DNA of 64,000 nucleotides from Fibrella aquatilis (GTDB lineage Bacteria; Bacteroidota; Bacteroidia; Cytophagales; Spirosomataceae). The translations under genes and the position numbers were made by a program. The notes under the pieces are model-generated. The model was given only the letters and a program-made list of their open reading frames with translations. It was not told the origin of the DNA and made no database searches. The stretch spans positions 248,001 through 312,000 of the forward strand of contig NZ_JAFMYU010000003.1 of the NCBI RefSeq assembly GCF_017353255.1, given 5' to 3'. How positions within the stretch are numbered: position 1 is the first letter of the stretch; every line of letters begins with the position of its first letter. This document shows positions 27,292-35,970 of the stretch, one piece after another.

Positions 27292-27738
27292 ATGAAAGCT
27301 GAAATGCGTACCAATAAGGGTACAATGACCATTGAATTTTTTGAAAAAGATGCGCCGCAAACGGTAGCTAACTTCGTGAAGCTGGCCAAGTCGGGCTACT
27401 ACGATGGGGTGAAGTTTCACCGCGTCATTCCCAACTTCATGATTCAGGGCGGCGACCCCACCGGCACCGGCTCAGGTGGCCCCGGCTACAATATTCCCGA
27501 CGAACTGACCGGCGACAATCAGTATCACGACCGGGGTGTGCTGAGCATGGCTAACACGGGTCGGCCCAATTCGGGTGGTTCGCAATTCTTTATCTGCCAC
27601 AACCGGCAGGGCACGGCCCACCTCGACCGGAAGCATACTGTGTTTGGCAAGGTGGTTGATGGCCTCGACGTGATCGACCAGGTTCAGCAGGGCGACAAGA
27701 TCGAGTCGATTGCCATTACCGAAGAAGCCGCTGCTTAA
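27292..27738 (+). CDS. Cyclophilin-type peptidyl-prolyl cis-trans isomerase
   Basis: 148 residues from the ATG at 27292, the compact bacterial cyclophilin size; a longer in-frame start would translate palindrome P8. Active-site segments: [25 protein letters not shown] (catalytic Arg and hydrophobic pocket), [20 protein letters not shown], and a C-terminal [20 protein letters not shown]. No signal peptide, so cytosolic. Catalyses proline isomerisation in folding proteins. Followed by a strong terminator. Confidence 0.95.
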   Translation: MKAEMRTNKGTMTIEFFEKDAPQTVANFVKLAKSGYYDGVKFHRVIPNFMIQGGDPTGTGSGGPGYNIPDELTGDNQYHDRGVLSMANTGRPNSGGSQFFICHNRQGTAHLDRKHTVFGKVVDGLDVIDQVQQGDKIESIAITEEAAA

Positions 27739-27756
27739 TAAGCTTATGCTTCACGT

Positions 27757-27792
27757 AAAATGCCCCGCCAGCCGCTGGTGGGGCATTTTTTT
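27757..27792 (+). terminator. Intrinsic terminator after the cyclophilin gene
   Basis: Stem TGCCCCGCCAGC with GCTGGTGGGGCA followed by seven T; also preceded by an A tract, so it may act in both directions. It is 20 nt after the stop codon. Confidence 0.9.
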
Positions 27793-27831
27793 GTTACTTG
27801 CCCCAAAGTTGGCCAACCCAGCTTGTAGCCT

Positions 27832-28806
27832 ATGGAAACGTCGCACATGGCCTGGTATAGCCAGACCATCAAGCAGTACCTGACCCGGCAGGAAGTAGAC
27901 GATATCATGCGGAGGTCTAATTGGCGGGCCGCTGCCGAACTGGTTACCACCTGGGGCTGGATCGCCGCTGCCTTTGCGCTGGCGGGCTTTTTCCCCAACC
28001 CGTTCACCATCCTGATTGCCCTGCTAGTGCTGGGCGGCAAGCAACTGGCCTGCGCCATTATCATGCACGACTGTTCGCACAATGCCTACTTTACCTCGGC
28101 CCGCTGGAATATGCTGGCAGGCAACTGGCTGGGCAGTTATCCCATCATTCAGAACGTGGAGCAATACCGGCCCTACCACCTGCAACACCACAAATTTGCG
28201 GGCCTCCACGACGACCCGGACCTGAGCCTGACCAAAGGCTATCCCACCACGGTACTCAGTATGGTCCGGAAATTTAGCCGTGATTTGCTCGGTGCCACGG
28301 GCTTAAAAGGGCAGTTAGCCGTACTTACCATGCACGCGGGCTATCTATCGTATTCGCTGGGTGGGGCGGCGCAATGGCTGCAAAAAAGGTCGCTTTCGTC
28401 GCACCTGCGGCAGGGCTGGCAAAACCTGCGCGGCCCGGTTGCGGCCAACCTTATTCTGTTTGGTATACTGTGGGCCTCTGGCGCGGGCTGGCTCTACCTG
28501 CTCTGGATTGGTGCCCTGTTGACGACCTACAACGTGTCGCTACGCGTACGGTCAATGGCCGAACATAGTGTGGTCGAGGAGCAGGAAAACCCTCACAAGA
28601 ACACCCGGACCACCTACGCCAATTTTCTGGAGCGGCTACTATTTGCCCCGCACCATGTGAACTACCACGCCGAGCACCACCTGATGATGGCTGCCCCGCC
28701 CTACAATTACCCCAAACTCCACCGACTGCTGCTATCGCGTGGTTATTTCAACGAGGGCGTTCTGGAAACAGGCTACTGGCAGATTATCAGGAAAGCAATT
28801 AAGTAG
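27832..28806 (+). CDS. Membrane fatty acid desaturase family protein
   Basis: 324 residues with four hydrophobic membrane passes and the three di-iron histidine boxes: HDCSHNA (from about residue 78), HLQHHKF and HAEHH. These coordinate the diiron centre of integral-membrane desaturases and related hydroxylases. Acts in the inner membrane on acyl lipids or a related hydrophobic substrate; regiospecificity cannot be read from sequence. It stands alone between the cyclophilin terminator and the convergent glycosidase gene, with its stop codon 21 bp from the opposing stop. Confidence 0.9.
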   Translation: METSHMAWYSQTIKQYLTRQEVDDIMRRSNWRAAAELVTTWGWIAAAFALAGFFPNPFTILIALLVLGGKQLACAIIMHDCSHNAYFTSARWNMLAGNWLGSYPIIQNVEQYRPYHLQHHKFAGLHDDPDLSLTKGYPTTVLSMVRKFSRDLLGATGLKGQLAVLTMHAGYLSYSLGGAAQWLQKRSLSSHLRQGWQNLRGPVAANLILFGILWASGAGWLYLLWIGALLTTYNVSLRVRSMAEHSVVEEQENPHKNTRTTYANFLERLLFAPHHVNYHAEHHLMMAAPPYNYPKLHRLLLSRGYFNEGVLETGYWQIIRKAIK

Positions 28807-28808
28807 TC

Positions 28809-28839
28809 ATTGGTCATTGCGTACTGACTACTGACCAAT
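28809..28839. repeat. Intergenic palindrome P9 (short)
   Basis: ATTGGTCA (28809-28816) pairs with TGACCAAT (28832-28839), loop 15 nt. It is the shortest member, but the sequence consists of the same kind of heptads (AGTCATT/GGTCATT/GACTACT/GACCAAT) and sits between two convergent genes, overlapping the glycosidase stop codon. Confidence 0.6.
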
Positions 28840-30279
28840 AACCACAACCCGATCAGCCACACCAGCGGGGGCTTGTACAACGCCATTTTTTACGGCAACG
28901 CGCTGGAGGCTTTTGCCCGTTTTGGCATCGATCCATTCGGCGGTGTAGGTGCCTTTGGGCAAGTTCAGAGTCAGGTCGTAGGGCTTCGTGGCCAGAGTCT
29001 CGCAATAGATAGCCCAGCGGGTTTTGCCGTTGCTCATGGCCCAGGTCTGGGTGCCGGGCGCTGCTTTAACAATTCGTTCGTCGGGCGATAACTGACTTAC
29101 GTTGAGTGATTTAAGTAGGTTAGCTAACACCTTGAACTGCGCCCGCAGGGCTGGTCCACCACCACCCGGCGACGTACTAACGCTGTCGGTACCGGTTTCT
29201 GAACCCACGGCATAGCTGTAGTCGAGCTGATTGAACAGGCCACCACCACTAAACAAAAACCGCCACGCCTGCCGCCGGTAGGTCGAGTCGGCCTGACCGG
29301 CAAAGCCCGTTTCGTTGAAGCCAATGACCTTGTTTAGGTAGCTGTTTTCGCGGACGGCGTCGGGCGAGGCGTAGTGGAACGTGAAGATCGACACGTTGGG
29401 ATCGGGGTTGGTAATGGGGTAGTGGAAGTTGCTGATATCTTGCGAGATCAGGTGCTTCACGGGCAGTTGTTTTTCTTCGTCGGTGATCCAGCTTGCCACC
29501 TGCCGTTGCCAGTCGTTTGAGCGTTGCGACACCACTTGCAGCGTGGTGCGCCAGTCGGTGGCGGGGCCGTAGGCGTTATGCATCCGAACTACGTCTGACT
29601 GGTCGGCCCAGGGTTCATTCTGAATTTCGAAGTAGAGATTGCCAAACCCATTTACCCGACGAACAATCTCGCGGACATAGCGTTCCTGATGGCCCAATAT
29701 GTTGCCATTCTGGAGCGTATTTACCGTCGTTGCTTTCACCGAATCGGTGCTGTTGACGTTGTTTTTGGGGTTAAAGGCGCTGTAATTCCAGCCGCCGCCG
29801 TAGTGGGCCGAGAAAAGATTGACTTCCACGATGATGCCGTTACGTTGGGCTTCGGCCAAAAAATCGTTGAGGCGTGTGAAATAGGCTTCATCCCAGCTGG
29901 TGAGGTCGAACTTGTTGCCGCCCAGTGCGTAACCAGAGTCATTGCTGCGTTGCCAGGGCAAAACCAGTCTACCAACTACCGGGGCCAGGGTGTTTTTCCG
30001 AATGCCAAAATCACCGAGCTTCTCCACGTAGGCCCCGGTAAAGAGGCGCGTGGTGTTCAGGCCGTCGGCAGTGGTGGCTTGCAGGTATTTTTTAAAATCG
30101 AAGTCGAGGTTGACAACCGAACCATAGTGTTCGCCGGAACCAATCAAAACCACAGGCTGCCCATTATAGGCCAGGTAGTGCGGGTTTGGGGCATAGAGCC
30201 GAAGCATATTGGCGGGCTGGGCGAACAGCGAGGTGGCAAGGCCAACGATGGCGAACAACAGCAGCAGTCTTGACAACAT
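28828..30279 (-). CDS. Secreted glycoside hydrolase of the GH-A (TIM-barrel) type
   Basis: 483 residues from the ATG ending at 30279 (an in-frame TTG 24 nt upstream is less likely). Signal peptide ends SLFAQ. The catalytic pattern YFEIQNEPWAD (acid/base Glu after Asn) and VIGFNETGFAG (second Glu, probable nucleophile) is that of clan GH-A glycosidases. A C-terminal beta domain (TRWAIYCETLATKPYDLTLNLPKGTYTAEWIDAKTGKS) resembles the collagen-binding-like modules that end such enzymes. Exported; substrate unknown. It converges with the desaturase gene. Confidence 0.8.
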   Translation of the reverse strand: MLSRLLLLFAIVGLATSLFAQPANMLRLYAPNPHYLAYNGQPVVLIGSGEHYGSVVNLDFDFKKYLQATTADGLNTTRLFTGAYVEKLGDFGIRKNTLAPVVGRLVLPWQRSNDSGYALGGNKFDLTSWDEAYFTRLNDFLAEAQRNGIIVEVNLFSAHYGGGWNYSAFNPKNNVNSTDSVKATTVNTLQNGNILGHQERYVREIVRRVNGFGNLYFEIQNEPWADQSDVVRMHNAYGPATDWRTTLQVVSQRSNDWQRQVASWITDEEKQLPVKHLISQDISNFHYPITNPDPNVSIFTFHYASPDAVRENSYLNKVIGFNETGFAGQADSTYRRQAWRFLFSGGGLFNQLDYSYAVGSETGTDSVSTSPGGGGPALRAQFKVLANLLKSLNVSQLSPDERIVKAAPGTQTWAMSNGKTRWAIYCETLATKPYDLTLNLPKGTYTAEWIDAKTGKSLQRVAVKNGVVQAPAGVADRVVVIGQ

Positions 30280-30335
30280 AGGTCGGGAGCTTAGAAAGCC
30301 CAATGTAGTGGTGCCGCTGCGAAAAATACAAAAAG

Positions 30336-30364
30336 AAAGAGTCGGATCACTGACCCGACTCTTT
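30336..30364 (-). terminator. Intrinsic terminator for the small secreted protein gene
   Basis: A 10-bp perfect stem (AAAGAGTCGG / CCGACTCTTT) with a T-rich tail in the minus direction, about 100 nt downstream of the stop codon at 30462. It separates this gene from the glycosidase gene. Confidence 0.8.
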
Positions 30365-30461
30365 GCTGACTATTCCTAAACCCTTAACCTTTTCTACTTG
30401 AAAAACTAACTTAAACTCGTTCTTGTTCCAATAACCCAATTGATTGGGTAGATTTTTTCAG

Positions 30462-30896
30462 TTACTCATTCTCAGGCAGTTGCGCCTGATCTTGACTCAC
30501 TGTCCAGAAGTACGAAATCGTACGAACTGTGTTATTTACCTGACCTGCCCATTGGACGGCTTCGGCTTGCTTTTGTCTCGCCAGTTGGCCAGAAACTTCC
30601 GACGATGCTTTCACAAACTCGGCCCGGTCAGCGGCTGACAAACGCAGCACATCAATCGGATTTTGGTTATACATCGACACGACATTCATGTATGTCTGCC
30701 AGGCCGACGTACGGCTGAAGCGGTTGGCGCGTTGCTCGATAAAGTGAGCGAATTGCTTTTCCGATCCATTAATCAACAGGGCACCCGCTGACTTGGTGGC
30801 AGCCGGGCTATCATCAGTGATGGTGGTAGCCGCGTTTGCCGTGGTCGTTAACACTAATCCAAGAATCAACGACGCAAAGATAACACGCGATTTCAT
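30462..30896 (-). CDS. Small secreted protein, unknown function
   Basis: 144 residues with a clear signal peptide (MKSRVIFASLILGLVLTTTANA). The mature part is helical and polar (FAHFIEQRANRFSRTSAWQTYMNVVSMYNQNPIDVLRLSAADRAEFVKASSEVSGQLARQKQAEAVQW), with no cysteines, lipobox or motif I recognise. Probably periplasmic. It is monocistronic: terminator downstream, and a 240-bp AT-rich region with a 9-bp inverted repeat directly upstream of the ATG. Confidence 0.7.
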   Translation of the reverse strand: MKSRVIFASLILGLVLTTTANAATTITDDSPAATKSAGALLINGSEKQFAHFIEQRANRFSRTSAWQTYMNVVSMYNQNPIDVLRLSAADRAEFVKASSEVSGQLARQKQAEAVQWAGQVNNTVRTISYFWTVSQDQAQLPENE

Positions 30897-30901
30897 TGTT
30901 T

Positions 30902-30930
30902 TGTTCTATTTGGTATTCAGTAATAGAACA
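30902..30930 (-). promoter_or_regulatory. 9-bp inverted repeat in the leader of the small secreted protein gene
   Basis: TGTTCTATT (30902-30910) and AATAGAACA (30922-30930) are perfect inverted copies 11 nt apart, the nearer arm 5 nt from the start codon. It could be a 5'-UTR hairpin masking the ribosome site or an operator. Confidence 0.4.
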
Positions 30931-31137
30931 GGGCCACACCTCGATAAGTTTATATTTATCAGCGCATATATAGTGTCACTTCAAAATTTTATGTTGATTT
31001 TTTAGGCATATTTACGGATTTAAACCGATTTATGGGGCTATTTTTTCAATTGGAACAGAATATTATTTGGGTTAGTGTAGGCCATATATACGAATTGTAC
31101 TTTTTCGTGTTTATTGAAAGTTCTTTAAAAAAGTCAA

Positions 31138-31698
31138 TTATTGGTTAAAATTATTCATGGCCTGTTGTATGCCCATAGTGCAAAATGCCAGTGCTGCATC
31201 GCCGGCCCGGTCCAGTACCTCAGGTAAAATGGCTAATTCGTCGTCTGGAAACTGACCGAGTACGAAATCGATCTGCCTTCCCCGCGAAAAGGCATTGCCA
31301 ATGCCAAACCGCAGGCGAGCGTATTGTTGCGTGCCCAACACCTCGTCTATATTACGTAACCCGTTGTGCCCGCCAGCCGAACCTTTGGGTTTCATGCGCA
31401 GCTTGCCAAAGTCAATATCCTTGTCGTCAGAGATGACAAGGATATTTTCGACCGGGATGTTTTCCTGCTTCATATAATACGAAACAGCCCGGCCACTGAG
31501 GTTCATGAAGGTTGTGGGCTTGATAAAAAATAACTGCCTGCCCTTGTGCGACCACGCCGCCGTATAAGCTAGCCGGTTCATGATGAAGCTGAAACCGTGT
31601 TGTGCGGCCAGCCGGTCGAGCACCATAAAACCCGCATTGTGGCGAGTGAGGGCATATTCAGGACCAATGTTGCCCAGCCCAACGATCAAAAATTTCAT
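31138..31698 (-). CDS. pth: Peptidyl-tRNA hydrolase
   Basis: 186 residues, standard length. Releases tRNA from peptidyl-tRNA that dropped off ribosomes, in the cytosol. Signatures: FLIVGLGNIGPEYALTRHNAGFMVLDRLA (substrate-binding Asn and catalytic His in TRHNAGF), FFIKPTTFMNLSGRAVSYY, and ISDDKDIDFGKLRMKPKGSAGGHNGLRNI. Divergent from pyrR across 84 bp. Downstream lies an AT-rich, gene-free stretch. Confidence 0.97.
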   Translation of the reverse strand: MKFLIVGLGNIGPEYALTRHNAGFMVLDRLAAQHGFSFIMNRLAYTAAWSHKGRQLFFIKPTTFMNLSGRAVSYYMKQENIPVENILVISDDKDIDFGKLRMKPKGSAGGHNGLRNIDEVLGTQQYARLRFGIGNAFSRGRQIDFVLGQFPDDELAILPEVLDRAGDAALAFCTMGIQQAMNNFNQ

Positions 31699-31770
31699 GA
31701 ATAGACGAATCGAATGGGTGCAAATTTGGGGAATTCGACGGCTTGTTCAGAGAAAATACGCGTAGAATCC

Positions 31771-31778
31771 TACTTTTA
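31771..31778 (+). promoter_or_regulatory. Candidate -7 element before pyrR (TACTTTTA)
   Basis: TACTTTTA matches TAnnTTTG at 7 of 8 positions, 4 nt before the ATG, implying a very short or absent leader. No PyrR-type anti-terminator loop could fit in such a leader. Confidence 0.3.
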
Positions 31779-31782
31779 GCGC

Positions 31783-32343
31783 ATGAATCAGAAACGCCTT
31801 ATCCTAGCCAGTCCATTGCTCGAGATCGTGATTAGTCGACTAAGTCAGGAGTTGATCGAAAACCACACCGATTTTTCCGATTCGGTAGTTTTGGGCCTGC
31901 AACCCCGTGGTATCTACTTCGCCGAGCGCGTAGTGAACGAACTGAACCGAACGCTGGCGGGGCGTTACCCAGGCCGTACGGTGCCGTTGGGCTATCTAGA
32001 TGCCACGTTTTACCGTGACGATTTCCGCCGCCGCGATGCACCCCTGCGGCCCAACACCACCCATGTGCCTTTTTTACTGGAAGACAAGCGCGTGATCCTC
32101 ATCGACGACGTGATGGCTACGGGCCGGATGGTGCGCGCTGCGCTCGATGCGATGTCAGCGTTTGGACGGCCCCGGAAGGTGGAGCTACTAGTGCTGATTG
32201 ACAGACAATTCAATCGCGACCTGCCCATCAAGCCCGACTATGTGGGGCAGCGCGTACAGACACTCGATACCCAGCGCGTACTAGTGGAATGGACCGAGCA
32301 AGGTGCCGAAACCGACCGCGTCTGGCTGATTGATAAGGAGTGA
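31783..32343 (+). CDS. pyrR: PyrR-type phosphoribosyltransferase
   Basis: 186 residues. PRPP-binding motif VILIDDVMATGRMVRAAL and upstream YRDDFRRR are those of PyrR, a uracil phosphoribosyltransferase that in Firmicutes also binds pyr mRNA to attenuate transcription. In Bacteroidota RNA-binding regulation is not established, and the gene is not next to other pyr genes here. Cytosolic. Converges with the Hsp20 gene across palindrome P10. Confidence 0.88.
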   Translation: MNQKRLILASPLLEIVISRLSQELIENHTDFSDSVVLGLQPRGIYFAERVVNELNRTLAGRYPGRTVPLGYLDATFYRDDFRRRDAPLRPNTTHVPFLLEDKRVILIDDVMATGRMVRAALDAMSAFGRPRKVELLVLIDRQFNRDLPIKPDYVGQRVQTLDTQRVLVEWTEQGAETDRVWLIDKE

Positions 32344-32350
32344 GTCTAAA

Positions 32351-32413
32351 GTCTAATGTCTAAAGTTGCTTCGCCAGTTACTGTACTGCGCGAAGCAACT
32401 TTAGACATTAGAC
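32351..32413. repeat. Intergenic palindrome P10 (24-bp perfect stem)
   Basis: Arms 32351-32374 and 32390-32413 pair perfectly with a 15-nt loop; weaker pairing continues outward. Heptads GTCTAAA/GTCTAAT/GTCTAAA lead to the core GTTGCTTCGC/GCGAAGCAAC. Fills the gap between convergent pyrR and hsp20. Confidence 0.95.
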
Positions 32414-32431
32414 CTTAAACTTATCTGCCCC

Positions 32432-32866
32432 TTAAGCGATTTCGATTTGCTTCACTTCGGGTTGTTTTTCTTCAACCTTGGGCAGTGATACGGTCAGGAT
32501 ACCGGCTTCGTAGGTGGCTGTGATGGCGTTGGCATCGACGTTTTTGGGCAGACGGAAGCTGCGTTCAAAGGCCTCAAAGCCAAACTCTTTCCGCACATAA
32601 CCTTCATTGGTGGTTTCGTTGGCTTGCTCGTTTTTGAGCGTCAGCGTCAGCACGTTCTGGGTTACGTTCAGGGCGAATTGCTCTTTCTGGGCACCCGGAG
32701 CGGCTACTTCCAGCACATAATTGGTATCTGTTTCTTTCACATTTACGGCTGGACCGGTGGTGGCAGGTTTGCGGTAATTTACCACATAAGGGCGGCTGGC
32801 CAATGAGGGGCCAAAGAAGGTGTCGAATAAGGCAGGCATGGTGTTAATTCGTGCTAAGGTGTTCAT
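32432..32866 (-). CDS. Small heat-shock protein, Hsp20/alpha-crystallin family
   Basis: 144 residues, one alpha-crystallin domain (about 38-135): AVNVKETDTNYVLEVAAPGAQKEQFALNVTQNVLTLTLKNE, then YVRKEFGFEAFERSFRLPKNVDANAITATYEAGILTVSLPK with the family-typical A-x-x-x-n-G-x-L-x-v motif, and a C-terminal VKQIEIA tail carrying the I-x-I interdomain anchor. ATP-independent holdase in the cytosol. It is divergent from the TPR gene over about 280 bp of AT-rich sequence. Confidence 0.95.
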   Translation of the reverse strand: MNTLARINTMPALFDTFFGPSLASRPYVVNYRKPATTGPAVNVKETDTNYVLEVAAPGAQKEQFALNVTQNVLTLTLKNEQANETTNEGYVRKEFGFEAFERSFRLPKNVDANAITATYEAGILTVSLPKVEEKQPEVKQIEIA

Positions 32867-33143
32867 TGCTGTTTGTTGTTTAGCTGCTCAGTAGCAGGTT
32901 GTACTGCCTATAGTACAAATCTATTGCCAGATCATTATTGCTGACAAGATGACCTATTTTTTGGCTATTTATTCTAAAAACCTGCCATTAAGTCTGATTC
33001 GAGCCCATAGTGTGTGTTTCATTATGTCAGTATTCGTATGCTTAGTGCTTATAAACTGGTTAGGAGTTGGTCAAGCCAATCCCGAATAGTAATTTTATGG
33101 TCCACCCACCTCCGAATTCTTGCATTTAACCCCAATTGTAACC

Positions 33144-34484
33144 ATGTATCGACTTTACGCTTTATTGCTGGTCGTTGCCCTCGCCAGCTTCTGTCCCCAC
33201 CAACTGAACGCGCAACAAACGGCGGTTGATTATTTCGAGAGCGGCGTGACCAAAAGCCGTACCGGCGATTTTACGGGGGCACTCCAGGCATTCAGCATGG
33301 CTATCACCATGAACCCCGATAATGGCCCCAGCTATTATAACCGGGGGCTGGCCAAAGCGAACCTGAAAGACCACCGCGGTGCTATTCTGGACTATGACCG
33401 AGCTATTGAACTCAATCCCAAAGATGCCCTGGCGTTTCTGAGCCGGGGGGTAAGCAAAAGCAAGCAGGATGACCACCGGTCGGCTCTACTCGACTACGGG
33501 CGGGCCATTGAACTTAGCCCCGACGATGCCCAGGCGTATTATAACCGGGGCGCCAGCCGCAGCCGCCTGGAGCAGTATCGGGGTGCGTTGCAGGATTTCA
33601 GTCGCACGCTGGAACTGGAACCTAACAATCAGGCGGCGCTCTATGCGCGGGGTATTACCAAACAGAAACTGGAAGAGTTTTCGAGCAGCCTGGTCGATTT
33701 CTCTAAGTTGATTGAACTAAATCCCAAGCGTGCGCAGGCCTATGCCTCACGCGGTGCCTCACGGGTGGAGCTAAACGATTTCACAGGGGCCATTGCCGAT
33801 CTCAACAAGGCCATTGAATTAAACCCCGAAGACACCGAGTCGTACCTGAACCGGGGGTTTGCCAAGGGTAAAACAGAAGACTTTAAAGGGGCCAACGTTG
33901 ACTTCGACCGGGCCATTGGCTTAGACAAAAACAGCCATCGCGGCTACTACGGCCGGGGCTTTTGTCGGAGCAAACTGGGCGACCAGAAAGGGGCCGTACA
34001 GGATTTTAATCAGGCTATTGAGCTGAACAACACCAACACCGACACGAAGGTGTTTTTCAACGGCCGCCTGAACCGTGGCGCATTGGACAATCTCCGTTCG
34101 GTGGTGCAGGAGCGGAACAAAATGAACGAACTGTCGAACGAGCGGTCGGAGGCATTTTTCAGTCTGGCCGTGAGTCGCAACAAGCAAGGCGATGCCAAAC
34201 TGGCCATTGCTGATCTGAACAAAGCCATTGAACTGAACCCCACCTACGCCGAGGCCTACTTTACGCGGGGCATGATCAAATCGGCGCAGAACGACCAAAA
34301 AGGAGCCTTGCTCGATTGTAGCAGTGCCATTAAACTTAACCCACGGTACGCCGAAGCGTATTATATTCGGGGCATAATCCGACACAGCCTGGGTGACGAA
34401 AACGGCGGTTGCCTGGACCTCTCAAAGGCCGGCGAACTGGGCTATACCCCCGCCTACAAAGTCATCAGCGACTACTGCAACTAA
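33144..34484 (+). CDS. Secreted tetratricopeptide-repeat protein
   Basis: 446 residues from the ATG at 33144, giving a signal peptide MYRLYALLLVVALASFCPHQLNAQ. The mature protein is a solenoid of about eleven 34-residue TPRs with consensus GA-D-NKAIELNP-A-AY-NRG; one is interrupted near residue 310 by a charged insertion (VVQERNKMNELSNERSEAFF). A short Cys-containing tail (GGCLDLSKAGELGYTPAYKVISDYCN) ends it like Sel1-type repeats. Periplasmic scaffold by inference. Followed 23 bp later by an orphan receiver gene. Confidence 0.88.
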   Translation: MYRLYALLLVVALASFCPHQLNAQQTAVDYFESGVTKSRTGDFTGALQAFSMAITMNPDNGPSYYNRGLAKANLKDHRGAILDYDRAIELNPKDALAFLSRGVSKSKQDDHRSALLDYGRAIELSPDDAQAYYNRGASRSRLEQYRGALQDFSRTLELEPNNQAALYARGITKQKLEEFSSSLVDFSKLIELNPKRAQAYASRGASRVELNDFTGAIADLNKAIELNPEDTESYLNRGFAKGKTEDFKGANVDFDRAIGLDKNSHRGYYGRGFCRSKLGDQKGAVQDFNQAIELNNTNTDTKVFFNGRLNRGALDNLRSVVQERNKMNELSNERSEAFFSLAVSRNKQGDAKLAIADLNKAIELNPTYAEAYFTRGMIKSAQNDQKGALLDCSSAIKLNPRYAEAYYIRGIIRHSLGDENGGCLDLSKAGELGYTPAYKVISDYCN

Positions 34485-34507
34485 ACGCACACCTGTTCCC
34501 TCCCGGC

Positions 34508-34888
34508 ATGACCCATATTCTTGTTGTTGACGACGAACCCGACGTTCGCCCGCTGTTTGAGCAGCGTTTCCGGCGTGAAATCCGGGGTGGTACCATCCAC
34601 CTGACCTTTGCTTCGTCGGGCGAGGAGGCGCTGACTATTTTCACCGAACGGCCACAGGAGGCAGTGCTGATTTTGTCGGACATCAACATGCCAGGTATGA
34701 GCGGGCTGGAATTGCTGCGGCACATCAGGAGCGTAACGCCAAAACGCCCGCCGGTGGTGATGATGATTACGGCCTACGGCGATGAAGACAGCCACAAACA
34801 GGCCATGGACCTGGGGGCCGATGATTTTCTGACCAAGCCGCTTGACTTCACTGATTTGAAAGTAAAGCTGGCTAGTTTGCCGGTCTGA
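34508..34888 (+). CDS. Stand-alone response-regulator receiver (CheY-like)
   Basis: 126 residues, receiver domain only. Acidic pair Asp 8/Asp 9 with Glu 10, phospho-acceptor Asp 58 (ILSDINMPGMSG), Thr in MMITAYGD and Lys in FLTKPLDF. No output domain, so it must signal by protein contact. The ATG at 34508 is chosen because the receiver fold begins immediately. It follows the TPR protein gene; no kinase is adjacent, but a multi-PAS kinase lies at 42011-45205. Confidence 0.92.
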   Translation: MTHILVVDDEPDVRPLFEQRFRREIRGGTIHLTFASSGEEALTIFTERPQEAVLILSDINMPGMSGLELLRHIRSVTPKRPPVVMMITAYGDEDSHKQAMDLGADDFLTKPLDFTDLKVKLASLPV

Positions 34889-34909
34889 TAACACCATAGC
34901 ATTTGACCG

Positions 34910-34943
34910 AAAAAGGCCTCCTGTAGATACGGGAGGCCTTTTT
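34910..34943 (+). terminator. Intrinsic terminator after the receiver gene
   Basis: Stem AAAAAGGCCTCC / GGAGGCCTTTTT with a 9-nt loop and T tail; A-rich on the other side, so it may work in both directions for the convergent gene ending at 34973. Confidence 0.9.
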
Positions 34944-34972
34944 AATTACGACAGTAATAAGAAGTAGGCGTT

Positions 34973-35734
34973 TTATTGAATCGCGGCTTGCCGGAGCTTG
35001 CGTAGCGTGACTACGTCGGCTGAGATCGTGTTGGTTTCCATGTCGGCCAGCCTCAACTGATTAGCCATAGCCTCCAGGCGTTCAAAAGTGAATTTCTCAG
35101 GTTGTTTCTGGCCCAGCGCTGCTTTGAGTTCAGCAATTCCTGTCAACACAGTGCGTTCTTGGGCTTCAGCTTCAGGAATCAGCGTGGTGAGCCACCCACC
35201 GAGCACAGGACGGGGAATATCGTTCTGGAGTAAGGGGAGTGCCTTTGCCAGCGTGGCGAAGTCCTGCGAATGGGCCTCGATCATGTGTTCTGTAAAATAC
35301 AGAATCTGCTTGTGGTGGTTGCTGGCCAGGATGCCGTACCTGTTCAGCAAAATGCGCGGATAGAGTTGTTTAAAAACTACTAGAATGGGCGCGTTGGCAT
35401 GGACCGTGAGATATTTTTTGTACAAAACCGTGGCTTCTTCTGCCGAAATCAGCGGCGGTACATTCGGTTGGGGAACCGGTATAGGATAATCTTCGGCTAC
35501 CTGGCGATGCAGGCGATGCAATTCTTTGCGGCAACTAAGGGTGTTCATGCCTGGACAAAGCGCGGCAGCGCTCAGCCTGACTTCCACAAAAGACCGGTGG
35601 TGCGAAATGCCCAGATCCGCGTCCGTAAACAATGAAGGTGTCTCTGAGTCCGCTACGCTTAGCGATTTATCCGACTCGGTCTGGCAGGCAACACTTATAA
35701 ACAGCAGGGTTGTTAAGAGGAAGAGTTTCTTCAT
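34973..35734 (-). CDS. Putative lipoprotein, member 1 of a tandem paralogue pair
   Basis: 253 residues; signal peptide and lipobox MKKLFLLTTLLFISVAC. Shares long stretches with the upstream gene at 35971: a DYPIPxPQPNVP motif, an SEEATVLYKKYLTVHANAPILVVFKQLYPRILLNRYGILAS block, YFTEHMIEAHSQDFATLAKALPLLQNDIP and an ending in LRKLRQA. A Cys pair (CPGMNTLSCR) is also shared. I do not know the family. Probably anchored in the envelope. The two genes are 236 bp apart, with no gene or repeat between. Confidence 0.72.
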   Translation of the reverse strand: MKKLFLLTTLLFISVACQTESDKSLSVADSETPSLFTDADLGISHHRSFVEVRLSAAALCPGMNTLSCRKELHRLHRQVAEDYPIPVPQPNVPPLISAEEATVLYKKYLTVHANAPILVVFKQLYPRILLNRYGILASNHHKQILYFTEHMIEAHSQDFATLAKALPLLQNDIPRPVLGGWLTTLIPEAEAQERTVLTGIAELKAALGQKQPEKFTFERLEAMANQLRLADMETNTISADVVTLRKLRQAAIQ

Positions 35735-35970
35735 GGGATTTCGTTATGAAAAGGCCACAACTTTCTGGATGCTTTCGACACTGAAATTCCACACGCACCG
35801 ACGACAAAAGCAGCTTTTATGCAGGCAATAATTTAACGCGAAATACAGATTACCAATCCGCCAACGTGTTAAATGCCAACTACTTATCGCTAACGAGACT
35901 AACACGGCACAAAAGTAACACGCCGTCGGCTAATAAGCTGCTTCAAAAATTATCCATAATTCACGTTAAC